From Bordetella parapertussis (GTDB taxonomy: Bacteria; Pseudomonadota; Gammaproteobacteria; Burkholderiales; Burkholderiaceae_B), in NCBI GenBank assembly GCA_943331855.1, contig CALQNE010000123.1, forward strand, positions 1 to 9,735: a stretch of 9,735 bases of DNA, read 5' to 3'. The translations under genes and the position numbers were made by a program. Below are positions 1 to 7,460 of the stretch, piece by piece; the first letter of the stretch is position 1, and the number at the start of each line of letters is the position of its first letter. The notes under the pieces are model-generated. The model ran no database searches and was not told the origin of the DNA. It saw nothing but the letters and a program-made list of their open reading frames with translations.

Positions 1-1304
1 ACAAAGCCTCGCTCATTCGTGCTACGGATGCCGCAGTTTACTCAGCTGCAGTCGCTCAGGCTCGCGCGCTCAATCTACACGCGTACCTAAATCGTACTCA
101 ACTTGCCCACCCAATCGCGATGGCTCATTTAATCACCCTGGCTTCGGCCGAACGTTATCGCGCAACCCTTGCACAAAGGGTCAATCGTTTCAATCCGCCC
201 GCAACGCTGATTGGGCTATTTTTTGGACCTCAATACGCTACGGCTTATTTAGCCGCCAGAGCGGGAGGTATACACGATCACGTTGCCCTTAACCAATTAT
301 CCGGCGCGTTTAAACGGCACGATGACGTCATACATCAAGTGATCGATCAAGCTCGCCGCACACAGTTGCAGCAGCTTGCTGATCATCGGCAGAGTGTGAT
401 CGAAGAAGTGCTCATTAAAAACGTCGGAGCGAGTGGTTCGACGCTTGTCGGCACAACGTTGACTGAGCTTGGCTTGAGTCCGCAAATAATCTTTGATGAA
501 TTACCAGGTTTTATTTCGCACTTCTCTACCTCAGATCGCGGCTGGTCAACACTACTTAAGCGTGTAGCAACGAAGTATTCGTATTTATCTGACCGAAACC
601 ACCTTGTACGCAATCCTTGGGTGGTCAACCTAAGGTGCCCGTTCAAGCGCCATGAATTAAGACGTAAAGGCTCGACGCGACTCAACTATAAAGGGGAGTG
701 GTCTGTACAAGATAACCAATCTTTTCATGCGTTACGGTACAACCGTATCATGGGTTGCTATCAGCGAGAATATCCAATGGGGTGGGCATCGGTGAGTAGT
801 AGACCGCAATTGCAAAAAAAGTCACAAGAGCAACATCAGACTGAAAGCACTGTGCCTCAAAACTTTTCCGAGCAACCTTTTTGGCGCTGGGTCGGTGACC
901 AAGCAGACAAAACTTGGAATATTTTTTCGGGACGAGATAATAGGCTAGCAATGTATTGGGCGAAACAGTCAGAGATTCGATGGTCGACTCAAGGTTTACC
1001 TGGCTATACAACGCTCACGCCTAAGCGGGCTCAATCAATACGTATCGGTCTGGCTGTTAAACAACAAGGCTCGTTCATTCATGCAGGAAATGAGGTCGAA
1101 GACCAGCGTGTCGGAAGGCGATTTAAAACGACTAAAGCTGAGTATATTCAGACGCTTCATGGCCGTGCGATGGCAGAAACCTACTTTGAAATGCCCGAAC
1201 AAGGCGGTTCTTCAGTCGGCGCTACTGCCAATTTATTTCAGCCTTTTTGGCGAGCGCGCCTCGTTGAGTTTTCGAGGCTGCCCAGAAATGACCGCGCGCA
1301 ATGA
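1..1304 (+). CDS. TadG-like Tad pilus-assembly protein, 5' end cut by window edge
   Basis: The frame is open from base 3 to the TGA at 1302-1304, giving 433 visible residues. The first ATG at 120 is internal: the 39 codons before it read smoothly into it and look like the stretch after the N-terminal membrane anchor of TadG-related proteins (TDAAVYSAA, then LNLHAYLNRTQLAHPIAMAH), where the family has an 'ADAAA..AA' segment and an 'LN...NR...A.Q.A.A' helix. The C-terminus also fits the betaproteobacterial form, with AETYFE followed by NLFQPFWRARLVEF. I infer an inner-membrane-anchored, mostly periplasmic protein of the Flp pilus machinery, related to TadE/TadF/TadG; its exact role is not well defined. 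I see no von Willebrand A metal site. Its 3' end overlaps the next gene by 17 bases, suggesting translational coupling. The family is fairly sure; the true start lies left of the window. Confidence 0.75.
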   Translation, partial: KASLIRATDAAVYSAAVAQARALNLHAYLNRTQLAHPIAMAHLITLASAERYRATLAQRVNRFNPPATLIGLFFGPQYATAYLAARAGGIHDHVALNQLSGAFKRHDDVIHQVIDQARRTQLQQLADHRQSVIEEVLIKNVGASGSTLVGTTLTELGLSPQIIFDELPGFISHFSTSDRGWSTLLKRVATKYSYLSDRNHLVRNPWVVNLRCPFKRHELRRKGSTRLNYKGEWSVQDNQSFHALRYNRIMGCYQREYPMGWASVSSRPQLQKKSQEQHQTESTVPQNFSEQPFWRWVGDQADKTWNIFSGRDNRLAMYWAKQSEIRWSTQGLPGYTTLTPKRAQSIRIGLAVKQQGSFIHAGNEVEDQRVGRRFKTTKAEYIQTLHGRAMAETYFEMPEQGGSSVGATANLFQPFWRARLVEFSRLPRNDRAQ

Positions 1305-1899
1305 AGTTCCGCTGATCCCGCATTCAAGTAGTGGTCAGGCAACTCTAGAGGCAATGGTATTGATTTCGCTTGGAATCCTATTTCTGTTTAGCATTCATTC
1401 AATTGGCACGCTACGTTCGCAGACACTGGATTTATTAGGCAAAAGTACGTTCTTGTCATACTTATCAAGAAATGAAATATCGACTGATTCATATCGAGTC
1501 GTCTCACTCAAGAACGGTGTGTATGCTCCTGCCGTGCAGACGATTTCACAAGAGCTAGGCGTAAATCTGGTGCAGCTCTCACGTGCGAGCGCTTATAAAA
1601 CAGTGGGGACAACTAAGTTGTATCAAGCCATACAACCGATACTTAATGACAAGTTTGAGAGACACAGCTTTCTTCTGTCAGGTTCGGGCCAATCGGCTTC
1701 AAATGAGGCTACCCAAAATTCAATATCAAACGCTGAAACACTTTGGCGAAAAAGTTTTTCGCAATCAAAAAAGACAGTGACTCAGAATGCATTGCCGTCA
1801 CAGCGTGTTGATTACGTTTGGAGGCGATCTGAAGTTTCAACCGAATGGTTGTTGCCGTGGGCCAATGAGGTTGGAACTAGCACGGGGCTAACTCCTTAA
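1288..1899 (+). CDS. TadE/TadF-type pseudopilin
   Basis: A 203-residue protein with a short polar leader, then a class III prepilin-like cleavage site: Gly16, then QATLE with Glu21 at +5, followed by a hydrophobic segment (about 23-40, MVLISLGILFLFSIHSIG). This is the arrangement that TadV/CpaA prepilin peptidase cuts in Flp pilins and the TadE/TadF pseudopilins. The remaining 160 residues are polar with no cysteine and should be periplasmic. The frame stays open back to 1081, but that part lies inside the upstream gene in another frame; ATG 1288 is chosen because it puts the cleavage site near residue 16 and has GAGG at 1274-1277, ten bases upstream. It is too long for the major Flp pilin (usually about 50-80 residues), so a minor pseudopilin priming or capping the fibre is the best reading. 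Whether it is TadE or TadF cannot be told. Confidence 0.7.
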   Translation: MTARNEVPLIPHSSSGQATLEAMVLISLGILFLFSIHSIGTLRSQTLDLLGKSTFLSYLSRNEISTDSYRVVSLKNGVYAPAVQTISQELGVNLVQLSRASAYKTVGTTKLYQAIQPILNDKFERHSFLLSGSGQSASNEATQNSISNAETLWRKSFSQSKKTVTQNALPSQRVDYVWRRSEVSTEWLLPWANEVGTSTGLTP

Positions 1900-1923
1900 A
1901 TTTATTTGTCATGATTAGACGTA

Positions 1924-2661
1924 ATGTTTCATTTTTTAATTCAAATTAAAAATTACTTTTATAATTTTTTCGGTCTGCGCAAACCTTGTGTCCAAGCGGG
2001 TTTGCTTCTGCTCGTCAGCGTACCTTTCTCGGCATGCGCTCAGGTCTTCACCCCCTACGTTTCCCAAAATTTCAGCTTGCCGCCATCGATCGAGCGCGAC
2101 TCAATAATTAAACAGGCAGAGTGGCAAGGGGTAGGGCTTGAGTTAGAGCGTTTGTATAGTCAACAAAAAATTAGCGATGTTGTGGGCCAACTTGCTGACC
2201 GATTGCCGGCTTTAACGCCGCTTTGGTCTGAGCAAGGGGTGTTGACAACGAGCTGGAGTACCGAAACCGCTTCCTATGCGCTTTATCTCTGGGTAGATGG
2301 TGAGGCAAAAACTGAAGGCCTGTTGTCAAAATTAACTCTCCCGAACGCTACAAAAGTTACTGGTACAGAAAAAGATCGAACCGCGAGCACACTTGAGTGG
2401 TTGCCGGTCAACGCGAAACAATTGTTTGCTATGCGTGATTTAACGGCTGGATTCTCAGTTTTGGTAGAGGCATTTAGTGTATCCGCCTCTCGCGCAACGG
2501 TGCTAGAGCATCTAAAGAAAAAAATGCAAGCTGATCTATGGTTTGAGGAAAGCAATTCATTGAGTTTTATTCGCGATGCTAAACGTTTGTCGTTTTGGGT
2601 GCAGACAATTATGGGCCAAACTATTGTGTTGATCTACCAGACTGATCGAGATGTTTTATGA
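1924..2661 (+). CDS. Secreted protein of unknown family in the tad operon
   Basis: I do not recognise this 245-residue protein. It has a long aromatic-rich N-region (1-26), a hydrophobic core (about 27-35) and a possible signal peptidase I site after ACA at 37-39; Cys38 follows Phe-Ser-Ala, a poor lipobox, so a lipoprotein is possible but less likely. The mature part appears to hold two similar helix-then-beta-hairpin units (about 83-125 and 190-240). No catalytic motif is visible. It sits between the pseudopilin and cpaB, and its stop overlaps the cpaB start by four bases (ATGA, 2658-2661), so it is probably co-translated with the pilus genes and acts in the periplasm. ATG 1924 is the only usable start that keeps a signal peptide; no clear ribosome binding site precedes it. 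A periplasmic or pilus-associated accessory role is inference from context only. Confidence 0.6.
   Translation: MFHFLIQIKNYFYNFFGLRKPCVQAGLLLLVSVPFSACAQVFTPYVSQNFSLPPSIERDSIIKQAEWQGVGLELERLYSQQKISDVVGQLADRLPALTPLWSEQGVLTTSWSTETASYALYLWVDGEAKTEGLLSKLTLPNATKVTGTEKDRTASTLEWLPVNAKQLFAMRDLTAGFSVLVEAFSVSASRATVLEHLKKKMQADLWFEESNSLSFIRDAKRLSFWVQTIMGQTIVLIYQTDRDVL
1936..1965 (+). promoter_or_regulatory. Possible sigma70-like promoter inside the secreted-protein gene
   Basis: A perfect TATAAT occurs at 1960-1965 in an AT-rich stretch, with a weak TTAATT at 1936-1941, 18 bases upstream. It lies inside the first codons of the secreted-protein gene and could only serve cpaB and later genes. The poor -35 match and the AT-rich background make chance likely. 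Confidence 0.15.
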
Positions 2662-3509
2662 GCTTCACAGCGGCTCGGAAAAATTGGCTTCTAATTCTCA
2701 TTTCAATCGGGTTCGGGTGTATTTCGGCTTGGGCCATTGACCAGTATCTTTCTGAGAAATCAAAAGAACTTGAAATGCTGCATCGTACAGATCGGGTTAT
2801 CCGCGTAGTTGCTGCGCGTGATTTGAAGCGAGGTGCCGTGATTTCACTTGAGGATCTGGCAAAAAGTGAATTTCCGATTAGCTGGTTGAACGAAGATAGT
2901 ATCGCTCTTGAAGATCTCTACGCCTTGCCAGGCAAGCAATTAACAGTAGACCTAAAGGCGGGTCAGCTATTTATGAACGTGCATTTAGCCGAACGTACGC
3001 AACCAGCACTTGCACACCGCTTGAGTCCTGATAAACGCGCAGTGACGATTCCAGTCGACTTGATGAGTTCCATGTCAGGTTTATTAAAGCCAGGTGACCG
3101 GATTGATTTATTTGTATCCTTTGATTACAAGGGGCAGCGCACCACCGTGACTTTATTGCAAGGCGTTGAGGTGTTAGCAACAGGACAGCAAACGTTAGGG
3201 GCCGCTGAACAGTCCATCGCAGCCGATGCTAATTTTTCAACGGTCACGCTAGCAACTTCGCATACAGAGGCAGCCAAGTTGATCGCTGCACGTCAAAGTG
3301 GATCGATTACCGCAGTGTTAAGTCATGCGACGGCGGAGCCGATCTTGATATCTCCTCAGCCAACGGCTCTAGATCTACCTGCTTTGCTAGGTTTGGAAAC
3401 GTCCAAGTCAACGCCCGTGATTGAAATCATTTATGGAGATCGACTGGTGACGGACTCACACTCAAGTGAGGTATTACAGGCGCCAGAATTTAATAGCACT
3501 ACCGATTGA
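2658..3509 (+). CDS. cpaB: Flp pilus assembly protein CpaB (RcpC)
   Basis: A 283-residue protein with one N-terminal membrane segment (about 10-27), then an SAF domain (about 47-110; VIRVVAARDLKRGAVISLEDL is the typical opening strand and turn) and an RcpC-type domain (about 127-223) including SGLLKPGDRIDLFVSF. SAF domains occur in CpaB and in flagellar FlgA; CpaB is a periplasmic inner-membrane-anchored protein thought to work with the secretin, perhaps by binding peptidoglycan or stabilising the channel. The length is normal for the family. The gene starts inside the stop of the unknown secreted-protein gene and is followed after 11 bases by the secretin gene, the usual cpaB-cpaC (rcpC-rcpA) order. 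The tail after about residue 235 is low in recognisable motifs. Identification is firm. Confidence 0.93.
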   Translation: MSFTAARKNWLLILISIGFGCISAWAIDQYLSEKSKELEMLHRTDRVIRVVAARDLKRGAVISLEDLAKSEFPISWLNEDSIALEDLYALPGKQLTVDLKAGQLFMNVHLAERTQPALAHRLSPDKRAVTIPVDLMSSMSGLLKPGDRIDLFVSFDYKGQRTTVTLLQGVEVLATGQQTLGAAEQSIAADANFSTVTLATSHTEAAKLIAARQSGSITAVLSHATAEPILISPQPTALDLPALLGLETSKSTPVIEIIYGDRLVTDSHSSEVLQAPEFNSTTD

Positions 3510-3520
3510 AGTAGCGTGAA

Positions 3521-4930
3521 ATGAACTCCCTTAAAAATTGGATCTTCAAGGTGTATTTATTACGGACCTTGGTGTGTCTTGTAAGTCTGATGTTTTTTAG
3601 TTTAAGCGTCGTCGCGCGTGAGCCGAAGCGTATTGATATCGAAGTGGGCGCTTCGAGCGTACTTAAGCTTAGTGGGGTGACACGTATTGCTGTGGGGAAC
3701 AGCCAACTTGTGCAAGCGACGGCAGTGAATTCACAAGAGGTATTGATCTTTGCAAAAACACGGGGCGTGACAACGGTTGATATCTGGCTTTCAGATCAAA
3801 CGCGAATGTCATATCGCATTTTTGTCTTACCCGAGGGTTTATCCAGGATTCAAGAAGAGTTGACACGTTTACTCAAGAATGTTCCGCAAGCACGCAGCAG
3901 AGTGGTGGGCGATAAGCTTGTCATAGAAGGTGAAGACCTTACCGACGCTGACCAAGCACGCATTGCGAATATTACCAAGCGCTACCCAGAAGTTATTGAC
4001 TTCACGAGCCAGCTTGGCTGGGACAAAATGATTCTATTAGATGTGCAGGTGTTAGAGCTGCCCACCGCGCGGATGCACGAATTAGGAGTACGGTGGGATC
4101 CGACATCGCAGGGAGGCCTTCAAACAGGACTCGCTTGGGATCAGGGATCAAAACCTGTTTTACAGCGGCCGGGTGAGGCTGGGTTGGCCGTTCCATTTCC
4201 GTTAACTCAGTTCGCAGGCTACTTTGGTATTAACGCTTTGTTATCAGCCCGATTGGCCGCCTTATCAAAATCGGGTGAAGCGATTGTGTTGGCGCAGCCA
4301 CAACTACTGGCCCGAAGTGGTTCAACCGCTAGTTTTTTAGCGGGCGGTGAAGTCCCTTATGCCACGGTTGATAAGGATGGCAAAGCTAGCACTACCTTCA
4401 AAAAGTATGGCGTTTCGCTCAATATCACGCCTTATGCCGACCGTAATTCCGCCATTCGATCAAAAATCGAAATAGAGGTGAGCTCAGTTGATACAACAAT
4501 TACGGTGCCGGGCGGGCCTGCACTCAAAATTCGTAAAGCGTCGACCGAGTTCAATGTTCGTTCTGGACAAACGCTGGTTCTTGGAGGGTTCATTTCGCGC
4601 GAACGGTCTCGAGATCGGGATGGGGTACCCGGAGTTGCAAATGTGCCACTTTTTGGACGTCTATTTAGTGTTGGGCGCGAGCAAGAGCGCCACACGGAGC
4701 TTGCGATCTTTGTCACGCCGGTGATCGTTGACCCACAACATCCAGCGCTTGCAGCGCGTGTTACGAACGCCAATGGTCTATTGCAAGACTCGTTTCCAGA
4801 CCCGCCGAAATTAAATGCCCCTTTGAGGGAATTTGAACTGGCGCAACAATGGGAAGTCGACGAAAAAGAGAAGGGTACAGAGAGATTTCCATTGTCGCAA
4901 TGGGAAGATAGTGATGGAAAAGAGAATTGA
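3521..4930 (+). CDS. cpaC: Outer-membrane secretin CpaC (RcpA) of the Tad pilus
   Basis: A 469-residue protein with a Sec signal peptide (hydrophobic about 13-32, likely cleavage near VVA-R). Residues about 36-103 form the N-terminal pilus/secretin domain (IDIEVGASSVLKL, then a hydrophobic strand and ALSL-type turn replaced here by VLIFAKTRGVTTVDIW), and about 104-165 a BON-like segment (LVIEGEDLTDADQARIANI). The secretin core (about 170-405) carries the family marks: AQPQLLARSGSTASFLAGGE (259-277), STEFNVRSGQTLVLGGFI (341-358), VPGVANVPLFGRLF (369-382) and TELAIFVTPVIV (392-403). It forms the ring through which the fibre leaves the cell. About 65 residues follow the core, the last 30 acidic and charged, unlike a typical hydrophobic end. 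No strong ribosome binding site is seen; it is probably coupled to cpaB. Confidence 0.95.
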   Translation: MNSLKNWIFKVYLLRTLVCLVSLMFFSLSVVAREPKRIDIEVGASSVLKLSGVTRIAVGNSQLVQATAVNSQEVLIFAKTRGVTTVDIWLSDQTRMSYRIFVLPEGLSRIQEELTRLLKNVPQARSRVVGDKLVIEGEDLTDADQARIANITKRYPEVIDFTSQLGWDKMILLDVQVLELPTARMHELGVRWDPTSQGGLQTGLAWDQGSKPVLQRPGEAGLAVPFPLTQFAGYFGINALLSARLAALSKSGEAIVLAQPQLLARSGSTASFLAGGEVPYATVDKDGKASTTFKKYGVSLNITPYADRNSAIRSKIEIEVSSVDTTITVPGGPALKIRKASTEFNVRSGQTLVLGGFISRERSRDRDGVPGVANVPLFGRLFSVGREQERHTELAIFVTPVIVDPQHPALAARVTNANGLLQDSFPDPPKLNAPLREFELAQQWEVDEKEKGTERFPLSQWEDSDGKEN

Positions 4931-4956
4931 CCCTGAGGTTTGAACTGGCTTTACTT

Positions 4957-4977
4957 ATGCAGAGGAATATGAATTGA
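4957..4977 (+). other. Six-codon upstream ORF ending on the cpaF start
   Basis: ATG 4957 opens a reading frame MQRNMN followed by TGA at 4975-4977. This stop overlaps the TTG start of the ATPase gene by three bases (TTGA, 4974-4977). An internal ATG at 4969 in the same frame lies too close (two bases) to the AGAGGA motif to use it well. The arrangement could couple or dampen translation of the ATPase, but it may be chance; nothing shows that it is translated. Confidence 0.25.
4961..4966 (+). promoter_or_regulatory. Ribosome binding site that decides the TTG start of cpaF
   Basis: AGAGGA ends seven bases before the TTG at 4974, an ideal spacing. The ATPase frame is open only back to the codon after TGA 4941-4943 and contains no ATG or GTG before 4974, so this motif and the TTG together fix the start. 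The nearest ATG (4969) is in another frame and stops after one more codon. Confidence 0.7.
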
Positions 4978-6614
4978 TTGAGTTAGATTTATTTTTTGAA
5001 GATGGCCGTTCCAAACGCGGTAAGTATGAGGTGCCAGTGGTACTAGGACGAGCGCCGGAGTGTGGGATACATGTTTCACATTGGCGAATCGCACGTCAGC
5101 ATTTGCGTATTTCTTTAAGCTCAGACGGCTTTCATGTTGATGATCTAGGTTCTATCTTAGGTACGCGTGTGAACGGTAATCGGGTTGCACGGTATGGGCC
5201 AATTAAAGAGACAGACGAAATATTTGCAGGCCCTTGCATGCTGAGGCTTGCTAATCGTGTGGTACCAAGAGTCGTCTTACATGAATCGAGTGTTGATGAT
5301 GTGCAGAATAGCCTCTCAGACGCGCTGAACCACAACTCTGAGCTTATTTATACGAACGATTCGCCCGTTCACTCGACCTATCATGCGCTGCGTAAAGAAT
5401 TGCGTATCGGATTGATTAAGGCCTTTGATTTGCGTCGAGTGGATGTTGCCTCGCTTTCGGAAGCTGCACTTAGAGCACAAGCAGATCGCTGCGTATCAGA
5501 ACTGCTTGATCAGTATCACGATGTCTTAAGCGAAACTGAGCGACAGAAAGTTATTAAATTAGTCGTCGACGAGTCGATCGGTTTGGGCGTAATAGAAAGC
5601 TTGTTAGCAGACCCTTCGGTTACTGAAATTATGGTTAATCGATATGATGAAATCTTTGTTGAGATTGATGGAATCCTGCAGAGAAACGCGCTTCAGTTTA
5701 GTAGTGAAGAGGCTGTGCGTAGCGTGCTCGAGCGCATTGTGCATCCTATCGGGCGAAGGATAGACGAAGCTTCGCCGATGGTAGACGCACGTTTACCCGA
5801 CGGATCGAGGCTTAATGCTGTGTTACCTCCTGTTGCAATCAACGGTGCCAGTTTTACGATCCGTAAGTTTCCGCGTAAGCGCCTACAAATGCACGATTTA
5901 ATTGAACAGCAGACTTTACCTTCTGAGTTAGCTGATTTTTTGTACCTTTGCATTGCGCTACGACTAAACATACTGGTTTCTGGCGGTACGGGCTCAGGTA
6001 AAACAACCTTACTCAATGTTTTGGCAGGGCTTGTTGACCCCACGCAGCGTATTGTCACCATCGAGGACTCTGCCGAACTTCTGATCGATCATCCGCACGT
6101 TGTGACACTAGAGGCGCGTGTTGCAAACTCGGAAGGACAGGGTGCGATCAGCATCCGTGACCTAGTTAAAAATGCGTTACGCATGCGACCCGACCGTATC
6201 GTGATCGGTGAAGTTCGTGGACCCGAGGCCTTAGATCTATTGGCCGCGATGAATACGGGCCACAGTGGTTCGATTTCGACCCTGCACGCGAATGGCCCTC
6301 GCGATGCGCTATCGAGGCTTGAGACGATGGTGTTAAGCAGCGATGTTGGGCTACCGTTACAAGCAATACGCGAACAAATTGGTTCGGCAATTCAACTGGT
6401 TGTACATCAAATGAGACTGCCGAGCGGGCGTAGAGTCATCACGGACGTAGTTGAAATTCTGAGGGTTGAATCCGGAACTATCCAGATGCAGCAGTTGACG
6501 CGCTTTGACTATTTTCAGCAAAAACTTGTCGGTGCGGGCTTGCGGCCCGTTTTATTTGAGTCGCTAGGCAGGCAGCCCGAACCATCTATGTTGAACTGGT
6601 TCTTACCTGCATGA
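4974..6614 (+). CDS. cpaF: FHA-domain CpaF/TadA-type Tad pilus motor ATPase
   Basis: A 546-residue cytoplasmic ATPase that powers Flp pilus assembly. Residues about 1-95 form an FHA domain (LGR at 24-26, RQH at 41-43, DLGS...GT...VNG at 57-68). A linker and helical N-terminal region follow, then the CpaF core from about 185: Walker A GGTGSGKT (337-344), Asp-box around IVTIEDSAEL (360-369), Walker B RPDRIVIGEVRG (405-416) and His-box GHSGSISTLHAN (429-440). All motor motifs are intact. Ordinary CpaF proteins start with a shorter, non-FHA region, so the FHA part is an added domain, perhaps for phosphoprotein binding or localisation; its usual Ser and Asn contact residues are replaced (Ala40, Leu62). 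The start is TTG with AGAGGA upstream; no ATG or GTG is available in frame. Its stop overlaps the tadB start by four bases. Confidence 0.95.
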   Translation: MIELDLFFEDGRSKRGKYEVPVVLGRAPECGIHVSHWRIARQHLRISLSSDGFHVDDLGSILGTRVNGNRVARYGPIKETDEIFAGPCMLRLANRVVPRVVLHESSVDDVQNSLSDALNHNSELIYTNDSPVHSTYHALRKELRIGLIKAFDLRRVDVASLSEAALRAQADRCVSELLDQYHDVLSETERQKVIKLVVDESIGLGVIESLLADPSVTEIMVNRYDEIFVEIDGILQRNALQFSSEEAVRSVLERIVHPIGRRIDEASPMVDARLPDGSRLNAVLPPVAINGASFTIRKFPRKRLQMHDLIEQQTLPSELADFLYLCIALRLNILVSGGTGSGKTTLLNVLAGLVDPTQRIVTIEDSAELLIDHPHVVTLEARVANSEGQGAISIRDLVKNALRMRPDRIVIGEVRGPEALDLLAAMNTGHSGSISTLHANGPRDALSRLETMVLSSDVGLPLQAIREQIGSAIQLVVHQMRLPSGRRVITDVVEILRVESGTIQMQQLTRFDYFQQKLVGAGLRPVLFESLGRQPEPSMLNWFLPA

Positions 6615-7456
6615 TTGTCCTTGGCTTTCTGTGTGCCATTACAGCAGTCGTTCTGGGTGTATGGATCGCGCAGCGACTTTTATCTCAGGCGACCGACAAG
6701 TATCGCAATCGATTTACCGAGCAGGCGCGTGTCAAATTGTCGGATTTATTTGTCTTTATTGATTTAACGCACTTATGGCCTGCATTATTAGGAACCTCGG
6801 CGGGACTTGCTCTTTTATGTTGGTTATTACTGGATAGTATCTTGTTCGCAACGATGCTCGGCGTATTTATGTTGGTACTGCCTCGGATGGCTCTGAGCCG
6901 AGCAAAGCGAAGACGACAGGCCCGTTTTGACCAACAACTACCCGACCTTCTCTTGGCTTTGTCTGGTGCGTTGCGTGCCGGCGCTAGTTTGTCAGTTGCG
7001 TTAAAAAGTATTGTTCAAGATGCTTCAGCCCCCTTGTCGCAAGAATTTGGACTGGTCTTGCGAGAACAAAGGATGGGCATCAGGTTGAGTGAGGCATTAG
7101 AAAATCTTTATCGGCGAATGCCCTCCGAGAGTGTTGAGTTGGTGACGACGATTTTGACAGTTGGTACGCGCTCAGGTGGGTCGTTAGCCGAGCTTCTTGA
7201 GCGCCTATGCAACAATCTTCGGGCCCGACAGCACCTTGAAGGAAAAATACAGGTCATGACAACGCAAGGAAGAATGCAAGCCTGGATAATGGGTGCGCTT
7301 CCACTTGTATTGCTACTGGTGCTCAGCCAAGTTGATCCGGTTTCGGTCCATTTGCTTCATAGCACTTCGGTCGGGTGGGCTGTGATTGCGACGGTGCTAA
7401 CGCTTGAGTGTCTTGGCGTGTTTTTTTTAAGACGAATCCTGGCGATTCAAGTCTAG
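6611..7456 (+). CDS. tadB: Tad pilus inner-membrane platform protein TadB
   Basis: A 281-residue T2SSF-family membrane protein. Membrane segments are visible at about 3-21, 58-90 (probably two), 226-240 and 255-274. The cytoplasmic T2SSF domain spans about 105-225, with the family helix FDQQLPDLLLALSGALRAG (106-124), a GIRLSEALENL segment (156-166) and GTRSGGSLAELLERL (185-199). TadB pairs with TadC to form the platform on which the CpaF ATPase acts to push pilin subunits into the fibre. The start ATG lies in the stop of cpaF (ATGA), so production is likely coupled to the motor. An eight-T run (7421-7428) encodes Phe271-Phe272 near the C-terminus. Identification is firm by motifs and gene order. 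Confidence 0.93.
   Translation: MIVLGFLCAITAVVLGVWIAQRLLSQATDKYRNRFTEQARVKLSDLFVFIDLTHLWPALLGTSAGLALLCWLLLDSILFATMLGVFMLVLPRMALSRAKRRRQARFDQQLPDLLLALSGALRAGASLSVALKSIVQDASAPLSQEFGLVLREQRMGIRLSEALENLYRRMPSESVELVTTILTVGTRSGGSLAELLERLCNNLRARQHLEGKIQVMTTQGRMQAWIMGALPLVLLLVLSQVDPVSVHLLHSTSVGWAVIATVLTLECLGVFFLRRILAIQV
7421..7428 (+). repeat. Eight-T homopolymer run in tadB
   Basis: Eight consecutive T bases encode Phe271-Phe272 and the first bases of Leu273. Slippage here would alter only the last nine or so residues of TadB. Confidence 0.9.
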
Positions 7457-7460
7457 GGCT

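Noticed and set aside
120..122. ATG 120 as the start of the first gene
   Set aside because: The frame is open to the left edge and the 39 codons before it match the family, so this Met is internal.
1081..1287. Longer start (ATG 1081) for the pseudopilin gene
   Set aside because: It would overlap the TadG-like gene by over 200 bases and place the prepilin cleavage site about 85 residues in, which does not fit the family.
2515..2526. A-rich run in the unknown secreted-protein gene as a -1 frameshift site
   Set aside because: The run AAG AAA AAA ATG does not fit the X XXY YYZ pattern in frame, and the zero frame continues to a sensible ATGA overlap with cpaB.
4432..4773. 113-residue minus-strand reading frame opposite cpaC
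   Set aside because: It lies wholly inside the secretin core, is rich in Arg/Ser/Thr as antisense shadows are, and matches no family.
5693..6061. 122-residue minus-strand reading frame opposite cpaF
   Set aside because: It covers the intact Walker A region of cpaF in antisense; no start signal or family features.
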